Shown piece after piece: positions 1 to 11,850 of a stretch of DNA of 64,000 bases. A program made the position numbers and the translations under genes. The notes beneath the pieces are model-generated. The model made no database searches, was not told the origin of the DNA, and worked only from the letters and a program-made list of their open reading frames with translations. The DNA lies in assembly GCA_963978905.1 (NCBI GenBank), contig OZ022259.1:32031994-32095993 (forward strand), in the 5' to 3' direction. The stretch's first letter is position 1. The number at the start of each line of letters is the position of its first letter. Source of the DNA: Trichostrongylus colubriformis (lineage: Eukaryota > Nematoda > Chromadorea > Rhabditida > Trichostrongylidae).

Positions 1-2370
1 GAATGTGCCTTCAAATTTAGTTTGGTTCCAATATTGTGGACATGGATATCGCGTATTTTTTGTGAGATTATTAACATACACCTTTTCATGCGAAATGATG
101 GTATCCATCCACTTAATCGCGGAGTGAAATAAATCTTCGGGGACAAGTTTTATGTATCTGGTCTCTGGTTTCTATGGCAAGAATATAAGTATTATTATTA
201 TTTATTGTCCGTTCCACATGACAGAAAACAGCACATTAAAAACTTCGAACAGGCACTGAAAAAGAACATCCAGAGAAATACAAACACAAACATATCAAAC
301 TATACGCCAACATAAACAAAACACTGGATGGGGTACGAGTGTTTGATGACAGCATGATGGAGACTTGGTTTCCACGCTGAACGAATGCAATTTTTTGTAC
401 TTTGCCAAAGACGCTTCCGAATACAACTTCCCGTCAAAGTGATATGTTGGATGTCAGTTGAACTTTTCGTCACCAAAATCGACGGTAAGGTGGCTGTGGC
501 TCACGGGCGGAATTCTTTTTCAGTTCCAACTATTTCTTAGGGCGTCTGATAAGTTCTCACAAAGGCTTTACTATTTCTTATTTGCATGTCCTGTAAACAA
601 ACGTGGTGGTTGGATTCGGTGGTATCTTGGCCCCAGAGGTCAGGATAGTCAGAAGCCAAGACGGCAACTTTCAGTGCCTGTAGCGTATTAGTGTGCGCCA
701 CGCTTACCTCTACAGAGTAAGAGCAATTTGCAAGCGTTCGGAAAGTACTTCAGGAAAAAGCACCGCTGTTCCGACTGAGCTCTGTCTGAATTACTTCACA
801 ATTGGTAAGATCTGATGTGCAGGTTGCGCCGTATATCACAGGTTTCTGTAACTGCGGTCGCAGAATCGTATAGCAGATTTGAAGGGCATATTTGAGATTA
901 TCGCCCAAAACTGCACTCGCCATATATCTCATCTCGAATGACCATGGTGACCTGGGAGACCTCCCTTGTCCCTTGTCAGAATTACCTGCAAGCAAATAGA
1001 GTTCCCCACCCCCAAACCTCAACATTTCAGACAAATGCTTCTAAATCCACATCTCATCTCTCGATAATACTAGCCGGTAAAATTGAGGGGTTTCACGATG
1101 AGCCGCTAAATGTGGATTTCATCTAAGCCTAAAAAGGGAAGAAGCTTTATGCTGAATGAATCCCTTCTCCACTCTGTCCTTTATTTAACGTATTTTTGAA
1201 TTCGCGACTTCTTCAAGGCTTCGGATTGAATGAATCTGGGAATGGAATTTCGGATTTTTTCTTGCCGTTGATTAATTCGGGCGTGGTTTGCTATGTGAGC
1301 CATCATATCATATTTCGGAGTCGATTATTTCTCGGCTCTTCTATTCGGCCGCCTATATTAGCTCCGATTTATTTCGTTTTCGTCCTTCTATTATGCATTA
1401 TGATTTTCTCTATGTTGAGCAGAATCTAACAGTGATGCTCGTTCGACAATGAGAATCACTCTGAAATGTTTGGTGTATAGAGAGTGCGCCGCGCACCAAC
1501 TTCATTCGAAATCGTAGTCACATTAAGGGTCATTGTTACGAATAGGTTGAGCTTCACGCAGTCTGCATATTGTGTTCCATTGCACTAATCACACCTAGTA
1601 ATGCGTAAGAGGCACTGCGGCTGTTTCACTTCTGGAGCACGTTATGCCCATGGATTTTTTCCAAGATTGAGGGAATGTGAATCATCGAATAAGCCTAAGG
1701 GGAGGGGGTTTCGGGAACAGGGAACCACTTCTCACGTCATGAACCCATTAATCGTCCAGAAAATATGAAGTCTCGATAAGGGTACCCGGGAGTCGAGAAC
1801 TCCTCGACAAGGGAGTCGAGGACTTTTTGTCAGCGGAGTCGTAATTGCTGTGGTCAACAATGTTCCAGGTTTGATGAGAAACGTGCCGTCAGCTAACCCA
1901 GTAAGTAAGAAAATATGATCGGATATGAGTGATCAACAGAAAAATACGGTAATAAAATGCTTAGTATACTTTGCAATTGGCAATAGTTTCTGATACTGTA
2001 GAAGTTAGGTAGATTCTGAAAAGGGGGGTCGTATTTGGGTCCTCTTCGAGGGCAGGGGTCGTTCTGAGTCGCCCATTTTCCTCGACACCTGGGTGTGCTC
2101 TGGTCTCGACTGTTACTCACCCAGTGTTCATATCTCTTCCACCTAGGCTACAGTGCACATCAGCACGTGATTACTCTTTCGAACATGAATTGAGCCCAGC
2201 CTTACACCCAGCTTGCCATACATTCTTCTTTTGTTTGAAATCGTAGTAGTGTAAGCAATACTAGGCTGGTATGGCCACGTTTTGCCTTGATCCCGCGACC
2301 ACGTGGCTTCCCCGCTTCGATAAAAACCTGAAAGCCAAATGTGAGGACGTTATTTGCTGGCTTCCAGAGT
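1..2370. other. No gene recognised
   Basis: Only short chance frames. A remnant of the GCCTAAGCC repeat is visible near 1690 (AATAAGCCTAAGGGGAGGGG) and the hairpin cluster at 1790. Confidence 0.6.
1790..1825. repeat. Short GTCGAG hairpin cluster
   Basis: GTCGAG-type words alternate in both orientations; CCTCGAC at 1802 pairs with GTCGAGG at 1815. Confidence 0.5.
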
Positions 2371-2593
2371 AGGGATATAGCTCGCACCATAGCGCTATTG
2401 CATTGTGTCGTCGTACGCACTCTCACGTTGACACGCTGTTTTGCCCCCCCCCCCCCCCCCCCAAAAGCTGGTCCATCACCACTTACGGGCCTTTCCCGCG
2501 CGGAGGGGAAAATAGCACACTACAGTGAGAGTGCGCACGACAGCATGTACGTCCCCATGGTCGTGGGAATCGCAGCTTCGCGAGGTATAGCCG
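2371..2593. mobile_element. About 220-bp inverted repeat around a C homopolymer
   Basis: Left arm GGGATATAGCTCGCACC ... GTACGCACTCTCACG; right arm, inverted, GGCTATACCTCGCGAAG ... GTGCGCACTCTCACTG. Near the middle is an uninterrupted C run (about 2445-2462). The arms are imperfect. Open frames across it on both strands are not called. Confidence 0.65.
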
Positions 2594-3823
2594 CAGTTTT
2601 TCCTATGTGTATGTGCTTACGGATTCTCTTATGCGGCGTTGATTCCTAGAAGTCAGACCTGGGTCTACACGATGGTATTGGAGGTGCATTAATCGACTGA
2701 TATGTTCATGGTCTTTGTTTTTCTCGAGTTCCTTGCACAGCCGTGAATATATTTTCATTATCCTCTCGTCTTTGTAGACTCTGTTTTCAATAAGGGAGCA
2801 GGTTTTCGTGGCGCCTGCGAGACCTCACGAAACAACTTGGTGGTTGCGGACGGGTCTAAATGATGTTTGGATTGTAGAGCTCTCGCATTTCTTGTATACC
2901 TATACGGTTTTGAGAGTAGTTCATCTCCCTATAGTTCACAACGTCGTGCGAGCCCTCAGCTCCCCAGATCTGCGAGAGCACCAAGCGGTCAAAAAGGCAG
3001 TCTTCGTCCCATTGCGGCCATCGATGCTGTCCATTGAAGCCGCTTAGCTCGAGATTATCGTCGAACGCATTTCGCGAATTTGCTAGATTATTCATTTTTC
3101 ATACCTCTTTTGTAGGGTCGAAGTAAACACCCTGTGCGCGTGAACCTTTACCTTCACCGGGAAAAGCCTTCAGTATAATTGCTTGTCCTTATAAACCTCA
3201 TTTTGTCCGACCCATCCATCATAAGCCTTTCATTTATCAAACAGATATCGTACGTCTCTGGGGACCACAAAGAACTACTCGAGCGCAAGTGGCATCGCAG
3301 TTGTGTTACGTTCAGATTCCACCGTGGTTATGAAAAATAACGCAAGTGTGTGGTCGATTCCGTAGCTCCAGTGTCACCAGAGGACCATTCCTGCTTCCTT
3401 GGCCCATTTAGGCAAGTTTCAAGGAAGTGGTAGGGGTAATTCGGGTCAAATATGAAAGTCGAGGTGCTTACTAGTACGAAAGTGAAGAAAAAACGAAGTT
3501 GAATGGTCTGAAACCGCAGGGTAAGACCCTTTACCACGGTGATTCCGAAAAGAGGCGGACTTCGTGTTTCAAAAAGGGGCGAACCAGGGTGAAATAAGTA
3601 GTAATTGTTGAAAAAGAACCCCCTTCGAAGTTCGGGAGCGCTCTTATCGGAGCGGATTTCGACTTATATAGTCTTCCCAGCTTTAGGTAAGGTGGACTCA
3701 CTTCAGGAGTTCCGTTGCTCGAATATCCCTATCACTGTCTTTAACCTTTGTCGTAGGGTGCCTACCCCAAAAATCTTCTCTAAAGTCAGAATCATGTATC
3801 GTCATCATGGCTTCTCTGAGGTA
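2594..3823. other. No gene recognised
   Basis: Unique-looking sequence with short frames on both strands and no repeat family I can match. Confidence 0.55.
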
Positions 3824-5100
3824 CAGTTAGTGCCGTAGGAGTGTTAAAAATCGCGCGAAAACGCGTTTTCGCGTTTTTTATCGTTTTTTCGCCATAAATC
3901 GATTGATATTGATTATTTTTACTGAACACATATATGATTTAGAATCAGCTCGTCGAGCTCTACGAGATGGTACCACAAGTTTTTGATTTTCTCAAATTCG
4001 ATACTAGGTCTTTTTTTACCTTCTGAAAAGTTTGAGGGAAAATTTCTCGAAATCTGATGAACTGGCAGCGAAGTGTCCTCACATCCCTGATCTAAGTTCA
4101 CAGCTGTGTAGGAATTTCAGAGTTTCACTCATTTCAGACGAGCCCCCCTCTGTGTATATGCTGTTGAAAAAACCATCTATTAACTCATTTTCAGCCGCAG
4201 ATTCCCCATTGAAATGTACACCGTTCGATTCCACAGAGAAAATGCTATCGAATGTTGATGTTCATAAAGTTCTAATTTTCCTCATTTCCAGCCTTTTCCT
4301 ATTAGCGATCGGCTTCTGAAGCTCTAGTCCGCGGCATCGATCGACGTGCATGGCCATGGGAAAGCTGTGGCGCCATCGTGACGGCCCCGCGCCACTCACG
4401 TGCACGGCCGTGGGGAACTGTCGGCGCTCCGACGGTGTCATCGATCGTACCGCCCCCCACCCCCCTCCCAGCCCACGGCCGTGCACGTGAATGGCGCGGG
4501 GCCGTCACGATGGCGCCACAGCTTTCCCATGGCCATGCACGTCGATCGATGCGGCGAACTAGAGCTCGAGAAGTCGATTGACAATAGGAAAAGGCTAGAA
4601 ATGAGGAAAATAAAAATTTTATGAACATCAAGGGTTTTATGATTCGATAGCATTTTCTTCAGGGAATCGAACGGTGTACTTTTCAGTGGGGAATCTGCGG
4701 CTGAAAATGAGATAATAGATGGTTTCTTCAGCAGCATATACACGGAGGCGCTGTATAGAGCCACACCATGAAACAGGGGTTCGTCTGAAATGAGTGAAAC
4801 TCTGAAATTCCTACACAGCTGTGAGCTTAGATCAGGGATGTGAGGACACTTCGCTGCCAGTTCATCAGATTTCGAAATAATTTTCCCTCAAACTTTTCAG
4901 AATGTAAAAAAATGGCCTAGTATCGAATTTGAGAAAATCAAAAACTTGTGGTACCGTCTTGTAGAGCTCAACGAGCTGATTCCAAATCATATATATGTTC
5001 AGTAAAAATAATCAGTATCGATCGATTTATGGCGAAAAAACGATAAAAAACGCGAAGACGCATTTTCGCGCGATTTTTAACACTCTTACGGCACTAACTG
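3824..5100. mobile_element. 1.28-kb foldback element with about 600-bp arms, TA target site
   Basis: The two halves are inverse complements from end to centre: both ends read CAGTTAGTGCCGTA(G/A)GAGTG inward and are flanked by TA. The arms carry a GC-rich central core (about 4324-4555) that is itself palindromic, including the CGATCGACGTGCATGGCCAT motif on each side. The right arm has an extra stretch of roughly 28 bp near 4750-4790, so the arms have drifted since insertion. The CAGT ends and TA duplication fit a Tc1/mariner-derived foldback element. All open frames inside are mirror images of each other and not genes. Confidence 0.9.
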
Positions 5101-5466
5101 TATTCATTGGCTGTGATAGTGAAGTGTGTATTACCCTTATTGGTATTTTTTGGGTTTGTTGTAGTGCTCCTGTGGTTTCCTGAAAATAATCTCAATGCAA
5201 ATCGTGCTCGATAAGAAGTTAATCCTCTTGTTTTGTCCGTCTACCCAACATTGCCGTCGCCGTTTCAGTGCCAGCTGTTAAAGTCAGACGGGAGAATTAC
5301 AGATTCGCCAAAGAAAGTCAGTGAAGAATCCTCTGCATAGTCCTCTTTCTGTAATTCGTAGCGAGATAACCTAACTGAATAATTGCAGTGGATTTTTGCC
5401 TAGACTTGTGTAAACTGATCTGCAGGCTTTCATGTATGACGTTTGCCCAACCCTACTATTATTTTG

Positions 5467-5897
5467 TTAAGGACACCGGGAGGGTCGGGAGAAAGAGGAA
5501 GATGGGAAGAAGTGGTCGCCTTGGAACTAACATTCGAGGCTAAAAGAGGTTATCGATAGAGAAACCCGGATTAAGAATCGCAATCTTGTGATCTGTGTGA
5601 GCATCAAATCATCAATCATGTCTTCGAATCGCAACATCACCTTTCCGAGTTGCTCGCTGTAGAAGTTGTCAGTTGTTGTCTCGTAGAGTGTATTTCATTC
5701 ATTCATAATGATGTGAAACAAGTGAAACAACGAACAAAATAAACAAGTGAAACAGTGAAATGAAGAATGAGCAACAGAGTAAGAACGAATGGTGTCGATG
5801 ATTTGAAAAAATCTAAGGAATTCACACTTGACGTCCTGGCAAGGCATTGTGTGCACAGTGGCGGAATACGCTGTGCACTTTCTTACTAACTTATTAA
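5467..5897. mobile_element. Diverged TTAA-flanked element (GGAACCGGAAGGGGG family)
   Basis: Starts TTAA + GGACACCGGGAGGG and continues with AGAAAGAGGAAGAT and AACATTCGAGGCTAAAAGAG, recognisably the order seen in the 20913 and 58058 copies. The right end is near the TTAA at 5894, giving almost the same length (431 vs 433 bp) as the 20913 copy. It is much more diverged than the other copies. Confidence 0.6.
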
Positions 5898-5931
5898 CCT
5901 TCCGGTATAAAACATGAAAATGTACATGCTA

Positions 5932-6045
5932 CTAAAGGCACCGGGAGGGGGCAATTTTGAACTCCGGTAATTTTCATTTAAGGTGCTGCAGCTTGTTCAC
6001 TTTGACAAAATCGTAGGCCAAAATTGTCCCTTCCCGATGCCTTTC
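5932..6045. mobile_element. Short (about 115-bp) inverted-repeat element, TTAA-family ends
   Basis: Left end CTAAAGGCACCGGGAGGGGG then CAATTTTG; right end CCAAAATTGTCCCTTCCCGA then TGCCTTTCG. The ends match the larger TTAA elements, so this is probably an internally deleted derivative lying between two bigger copies. Confidence 0.65.
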
Positions 6046-6069
6046 GCATTTATATTTACCGCAAGGTTA

Positions 6070-6533
6070 TTAAAGACACCAGAAGGGGGGTAATTTTGGC
6101 TTACGGTAGAACAGACGTAGTGTGGACGAGTTTAAGTGGCCGCCATGGCACAAACTCGCCAATTTGACGCCTTGGCATGGTGCCAAAAGAATATGTTTCT
6201 ATTATAAATTTGTTTTTTCCTTTACTTTTTACTTTGTTTTTTCTTATATTGTTTCTAGATGTATTTACATGAATGCTAACGTAGTTGGGAATGGCCATCC
6301 ACTACGCTGGGAGTCAGGTGCTACAACTAACGTTGGCCTACGGCCCGTCTCCTACAGCGGACAACTCGGAACGGATGCGCTGATGCGAATGGGATGCGAG
6401 TACACACCGCAGCGTCGCGCTTTTGAGTCCGGGTTTTTTCGCCTATTATCGCTTCTAACCTTGAGTGTTCATAATAAAATGCTCATTTCTTTGCATCTTC
6501 CTCTTGTTTCGGACCCCCTTCCGGTTCCTTTAA
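6070..6533. mobile_element. TTAA-flanked miniature element, copy A
   Basis: 464 bp with TTAA at both ends. Left TIR AAGACACCAGAAGGGGGG, right TIR (inverted) AAGGAACCGGAAGGGGGTCC. The TTAA target site suggests a piggyBac-type origin. Nearly the same sequence occurs inverted at 20913-21345 and 58058-58521. The 141-codon open frame at 6122-6547 is inside this repeat; the equivalent frame is open in the other copies too, but the differences between copies are mostly amino-acid changing, so I do not call it a gene. Confidence 0.88.
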
Positions 6534-7295
6534 GTATACATAGTTAAGAGCACAGCGTATTCCAGGATGATCAATGCTTGAGTAATTTCTAACTCCAGGG
6601 TTTCTAAATATTCTCATCGATTTTCAACCATTTTTGCCGTAAAAGCGAAGGTGTGTCCTGAGTGCGGCTATATATCGATTGGTTTTCTGGAAAAAGGCCA
6701 GTCGAGCCGCTCAGGTATGCTTTCCGTTCATAAAAGCCGGTTGATTTCGTTTGTGTTCCAATAGTCCAAAAAGCCTGCACTCCATGTCATCTGAAAAGCA
6801 ATTCAGTATCTCAAAAACGTAGTTTTTGTATTACTTTAATCATCCGGAACCCTTGTTTTGCATGTAATTCACGGAATTTTTCGTTGGTAAGCGAAGAAGA
6901 GCTCGCTGAGGCTGCAGTGCTGGCTGATGTTTTTTCCATTGGAAACGTCGATACCAAGAGCTATCGAATTCCCCACACACACCACATGCACGCCTATGGC
7001 AACCAGAGAGTCTTGCATAGAAGAAGTCTCGCAATATTCTCATTCCTTTCCATTTCTCCATAAATTCAAGAGTCAGTGTAGCAACTGTTTCCGAAATTGT
7101 GATCTCTCCTCGTGTTTTAATTCCAGTTCAGAGGGACGAATCCCGCTTCGTCTCACTGGATCAAAGTATTATTTGGATTTTGCTGAATGTAAAAATGCAC
7201 TAACCATACATATCACTTATAGCAATTCAATAGTAGATTTATAATCCTATCTGCCTACTTTTGTTCTTTTTTATGAGGAATACTCAAATACAGTA
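6534..7295. other. No gene recognised
   Basis: Unique sequence between two transposons; open frames at 6840-7061 (-) and 6927-7244 (+) overlap and show no motif. Confidence 0.55.
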
Positions 7296-7449
7296 CAGTC
7301 CATTTCCCAGCGCCTGGCAGGGCGAGGCCTACGGACTTGTATGAAAGTGCATCGATCTCTCTCACCCCGCCACACGCTCTCGCTCTCGCCACGTACTCTC
7401 TCACCCAAGTCGTAGGGCCACGCCCTGCCAGGCGTCGGGAACTGGACTG
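7296..7449. mobile_element. 154-bp TA-flanked inverted-repeat MITE
   Basis: Flanked by TA; TIRs CAGTCCATTTCCCAGCGCCT and, inverted, CAGTCCAGTTCCCGACGCCT. The centre carries CTCTCGCTCTCGCC. Same family as 13957-14088. Confidence 0.85.
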
Positions 7450-7481
7450 TACTTGCTATTTTGCCACGGCAGGGTTTCTTG

Positions 7482-7725
7482 AGGTGTGTACCCGTATGTC
7501 AGAATTTCGCACCACGACGAGCGGTGTGCGACGCGGTGTCTGCGAGCAATGCGTTCCGCTATACTTGGGTCTTGTTATTAGAGCGATTACACGATTATGC
7601 TGAGGGCGCCATACTCGGTTGACCTGTTATCGCTTTGAAAGCCAACACTACGACGCCTTAAGCTTGTCCGCATCGCTTGCTTGGACACGCTGCGGTTCCA
7701 AATTCTGACACAAGGGTACACACCC
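7482..7725. mobile_element. About 240-bp inverted-repeat element, copy 1
   Basis: Ends AGGTGTGTACCCGTATGTCA and, inverted, GGGTGTGTACCCTTGTGTCA. This is the most diverged of three copies (also 16359, 17641). It lies only about 30 bp from the MITE at 7296. Confidence 0.75.
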
Positions 7726-7916
7726 AGTTTTTCATCCGATCCATGATAGTAACTTGTTTGGGTTAGCCCACACACCACTTTGATGACCTCATCCATTGCA
7801 GGCGTATTGTCCGAGCACTCAGTTGTCCACTTTATTCGAAAGCTACAGTTTTATCCAATAAATGAAACACCTGATTGAATAATACGAGCGTAATATGATT
7901 GTAATGTAGATGGCGG

Positions 7917-8435
7917 GGTCCATTGGTCGAATTTTCGCTTCGCGGCGCCGTCAGTACGGGACGCTCGGAATTCCGCTCAAGACGCAATGGGCTGGTAACG
8001 TAAGAGACCTTTGAAGATTGCACCATTTTTTAGGAATATCTTGAGAATTATAATTTCCTAAGACTGCAATATGAGCTCTCCATCGTCCTTCAAAGCTAAT
8101 AAAGCCATAGCTATCACTGCTATTGTACTTGAGGTTGTTGTTGATTGTTGTATTATCTTGATAGGTTTCGTCAACTGTTAATGCTCCTGAAGAAACTTCT
8201 ATTGATCACTCACTGCAAAATGAGAAAAACACCAACATTTGAATTCCTTCGATATTCCAGTTCTCTCAGGAAGCATAAGAACGAAAGCAAATGCCCGCCC
8301 ACGTTGAGAATAGGTGCAATCTGTGAAGGTTCCTTACGGTACCATCCCATAGCGCCTTGAGCGGAATTCCAAACGAACCGCACTCACGTGCCGTTCGCCG
8401 CGGGCGGCGCGCAAAAATTCGACTAATCGTCCCCT
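7917..8435. mobile_element. About 520-bp foldback element, GC-rich arms
   Basis: Left arm (about 7920-8005) contains GGTCGAATTTTCGC, a GC-rich block and GGAATTCCGCTCAAGACGCA; the right arm (about 8335-8430) carries the inverse complement (GCGCCTTGAGCGGAATTCC and AAAAATTCGACTAATC). The 330-bp spacer shows nothing. I could not fix a target duplication. Confidence 0.7.
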
Positions 8436-8631
8436 ACCCGGCGTCCGGCGCTCTTTTTGCCCAGACTTCAAGTGGTAGCTAAACCCTACCCCGTCCGCAG
8501 TGGCTAGCAAAAGTGCATGCTCGAATGTGCAAATTGATGGTCATAGGATCTGGTGAGAGGCGACATCGCAAAAGTGGGTGCCTTCAACTATTACGCTAGT
8601 TCATAAATTCTGTCCACGTTCAAAGCTTGGG

Positions 8632-9000
8632 CTATTTATCGCGACAGAACTCTCCGGAAGCCCATGGAATGCAGATGAGGAATGGCGGTGTAGTGGGTGT
8701 AGTCAATCGCCTTTTCCCATTTGCGAGTAGTGGAACAGGGGTGCAGCTCGAGCTCGTGGCTCCACGCGTTTTCATCGAACCCATTGGTCTGTCGTCTTGG
8801 GTGTTTATGATTGGCCAGGCTCGTATTCCCGTCTTCAAGGCAACTGAATCAACGGCGACCAGTGCGATCGATAGACGTACCCGAATCGAATATAGCGTTG
8901 TACTGACAGGCGTGTCCCGCGAAGTGGTCTCCTGGTGCTCGTTAAGGTAGATGGTTCGAAGTTGATGCTGGTTCATTTTTGAACCAGTCTGCTTTCGCAC
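8632..9000 (-). CDS. Uncertain 122-codon open frame, open on both strands
   Basis: The minus strand is open from 9000 to 8632, and the plus strand is open over 8627-8950 in a different codon register. The sequence is near balanced in GC, unlike the repeats around it, and I see no inverted repeat structure. The minus product has a Thr/Ser/Pro-rich second half and no domain, signal peptide or catalytic motif I recognise. It may be an isolated exon, a gene remnant or chance. Not assigned a function. Confidence 0.2.
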   Translation of the reverse strand: MRKQTGSKMNQHQLRTIYLNEHQETTSRDTPVSTTLYSIRVRLSIALVAVDSVALKTGIRAWPIINTQDDRPMGSMKTRGATSSSCTPVPLLANGKRRLTTPTTPPFLICIPWASGEFCRDK

Positions 9001-9129
9001 ACTGACGCGCGCACTTTTATACCCATGGGAGCTTCGGTAGCCTTCTACACTGACTCAGACCATACAAAAGGTTTCCAGAACCAATTATATTTATGTTTAG
9101 TGACGTAAACAGCCCAAGTAATGACAATA

Positions 9130-9671
9130 TTAGGTTTTTCGGAAAGAAATGCGCGTTGAATTTGTCCATTTTTCTCTCCTACTATAAAAGATTCTTCAAA
9201 ACAGTTCAATCTATTAGAAAGAGATTTTTATTGTGCATCTTTTCATATATCTTTGTCTATGTCTACTTGGTTTTTTTCAAAAAAAAAAAGTTTCAACGAC
9301 TTGAGGCCGACTTCCATATTCTTCATCATCCAAGCTTTCATTACCGTTTTTTAAACGCTGGAACTTTGCCCGACACTTTATACAGCCAAATCTTTCTGCA
9401 AACATTATACGCATGGCGACAAATATTTACCGCCTACTGCTTTGAATCTTGCATTTTTTGAATTTTTTTTTCAAAATTTTGAAAAAAAAATTGAAATTCT
9501 TTTTTGAATTTTTTCTTCGAAAAAAAAAACAAGTAGATATAGACAAAAGTATTTCAAAAGATGCGCAATAAAATTCTCTTTCTAACTGACAAAACTGTTT
9601 TACAAAATCTTCTGTAGTAGAAGAGAAATAGATGGACAAAAAAAACGCGCATTTCTTTCCGAACAACCTAA
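9130..9671. mobile_element. Mariner-type MITE, copy 1
   Basis: 542 bp flanked by TA on both sides. TIRs begin TTAGGTT and contain CGGAAAGAAATGCGCG. The centre is strongly A/T-rich with runs of A and T that can fold back. It is the same family as the copy in Musashi intron 4. The open frames on both strands here only reflect the A/T-rich arms. Confidence 0.88.
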
Positions 9672-9769
9672 TAGGTAATACCAAAAACAGCGAAACATCA
9701 GAAACTATCATGATACCGCCGATGACCAGCAGTGGAAACAATATACCTAAAACATCGGGAATAAATTAG

Positions 9770-10070
9770 CATTGTTTTGTATAGAAATAGGGGAGCTCAA
9801 GAATGTAACAGCAGGAAAGAACGAGATAAAACGACGAAAGAACTTGAAATGGAAACGCGGATTCTCCTTTCTCTCGCGCCCCTTTGCGTCACTACCGGGG
9901 TAAACCACACACGGGTCAAAGGCTAAATCAGCCCGGCCCGAACATGGCCCCTCTGTCCCACAAGCCGCGCCTTTTTAATGCGAATTTCGCTACAAGTGGT
10001 CTGAAGTGGAAGTTTGTTCTCAGAAAGTATGTATTCCCAGTTCTCACTTTTTACATACCGGTGGCTTCAA
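9770..10070. mobile_element. Diverged relative of the 54626 TTAA element
   Basis: Shares in the same order: GGAAAGAACGAGATAAAACG, a C/T-rich TTTCTCTC block, CAGCCCGGCC, and near the right end GTATTCCCAGTTCTCACTTT. The ends are eroded and I see no clear TTAA pair. Confidence 0.5.
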
Positions 10071-11681
10071 ATAGAGGGACAACGTAAAAACAAAAAAGAA
10101 AAGAAACCTTGGAAAAAATGAGAAGTGTTACAATCCAAATTAATACTTTGCACCACCTCCTCTATACACCAGGAGTACAGATACATATCTCCTCCACAGC
10201 ACAAAAAAGATCGTCACCGGTGTGCGACGCCTTCCTCTCAATTGCCGCGCCGCGAAGTGCCCTAGCGATACACACCCATTATCCACGGACCTCTCTCGTT
10301 TCTCTAAGCAGGAAAATTTCGGAAAACCTATTCGGCGGCTTTATCTCTCATTTTTCCGTAGCTGCTTATTGATGGCCATTTTCGAGGTTCATGCGTATCC
10401 ATTAATGCACAGATTAAAGCCACAGGAGCACCCACCATAAGCCTCCTTCGCCAAGCGTCTCGACAGAGAATGCTGCCAATTTTTTCCGTGCATTAGGCTC
10501 CGGAGAGAATGAGATGTTGGAAGCACAATTGTTGCGTGCACACGGTCAATTAGGTTCCGTTCCCGTCAGCACTCGTTTGTGCATTTTTCCAATGCGAATA
10601 ATTGACCCATCTGACAAGGCAACTTTCCTATGGTCTCTTGTGGAAACCTCATGCACGATGCGTCTTAAAGAGATCGGTTGACTTTGGAACGCGTCCCTCA
10701 GTGCTGGTATAACATTTGTTTTTCTAAACAACGCTGTGCATCGACTGGCGGTTTCCTGACCGCAAACTAGCTGTTTATCGCGTTAAAGACACAGGGAGGA
10801 GCAATTTTGGCTTACGGTAACACTTGCGGTTCGCTCAGTTTGTCGTAATTGCATACATGACGCCTTATCAAGAGGTCGAGTGTGAAATCATTGGACTTCT
10901 TTTCTCAATTCGTACTCTTTCGATTAATCTCCCTCTCACTGTCTACTTCTATGTAGCTGTTTATTGATTCACCTGTTTAACATAGCCATGAATTAAATCA
11001 AGCACTCCCTACGTGGCATCAAATGACAGAGTCGTCAGCCTTATCTGCCCGTAGCCAGCAGGTAACTCGGCCACTGAAGCGTGCGGTTCGAGGTGAATAC
11101 AGTTAGGATCACCGTATCGCCCCAAGGGCGCGGTGTTCAAGGCATTTCGTTGCACACTATCTCTTCTAGACTCCAATGTTTGTTTACATGGGGTGACGTA
11201 ACCAGCCTAAGGACACCGTTAGTGGAATTATGGTCGTTTGTGGAATATGACGCTGTGGTGCATGTAGTGCGAGAGCAGAGAAGAGAGGTACGAAGCAGTC
11301 AGAAACTCGAGAAATAGTATCCCCTTCCACGATCAAGGACGTGTTTTCGCGCCCTCGTATCGCAGGAGGGGTGTTGCAGATGGCGGGGGCAACCAAGTCA
11401 GCTAGCCGTGAACGTTGCCCCGCCCTTCATATCTAGTCGGCCATCGGAAACGTGCGAACGGAACACATTTAAAAGGGGTCGCAAAAAAACTCCAAAACGC
11501 TTTTCTTGATTTGGGTTTCTTTGATCACCTCTTTGAAACTCGCCATTTCATTCGCAGTTTCACAGTTTTGATCACCTTTATGTTGGAGCTAGTCTACTAC
11601 CCTCTGTCAGCGGATAGTTCTGTTTTGAACTGACAAGGTTGCAGCCTTATTGTTGTTCAATGGCTGGGGCGCTAACTGTAA
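10071..11681. other. No gene recognised
   Basis: Contains the solo TTAA-element end at 10783. Frames at 10109-10440 lack recognisable features. Confidence 0.55.
10783..10840. mobile_element. Solo end of a TTAA-family element
   Basis: TTAA + AGACACAGGGAGGAGC followed by AATTTTGGCTTACGGTA matches the left 45 bases of copy A (6070). I could not find a matching right end, so this looks like a truncated remnant. Confidence 0.6.
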
Positions 11682-11850
11682 GGCCGCGGTCATACTCACC
11701 GCCGGCCCGGCGTGGCTGCTTTCACAGGCAGAGAGAGAGTGGGCTGGAATTGCAGAGATGACGCTCGCAACGAGACAGGATGGCATAGGCGGAGACGCAG
11801 AGACACGCAGCCACGCCGTGCCGCGGGCATCGCAAAGTATGACCGCGACC
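11682..11850. mobile_element. GGCCGCGGTC palindrome-family MITE, copy 1
   Basis: TIRs GGCCGCGGTCATACTCACCG and, inverted, GGTCGCGGTCATACTTTGCG. Left flank is TAA; the right flank does not match. Five related copies or relatives lie within 13 kb. Confidence 0.75.

Noticed and set aside
6122..6547. 141-codon open frame as a gene
   Set aside because: Lies inside a TTAA transposon present three times; differences between copies are mostly amino-acid changing and no known domain is present.
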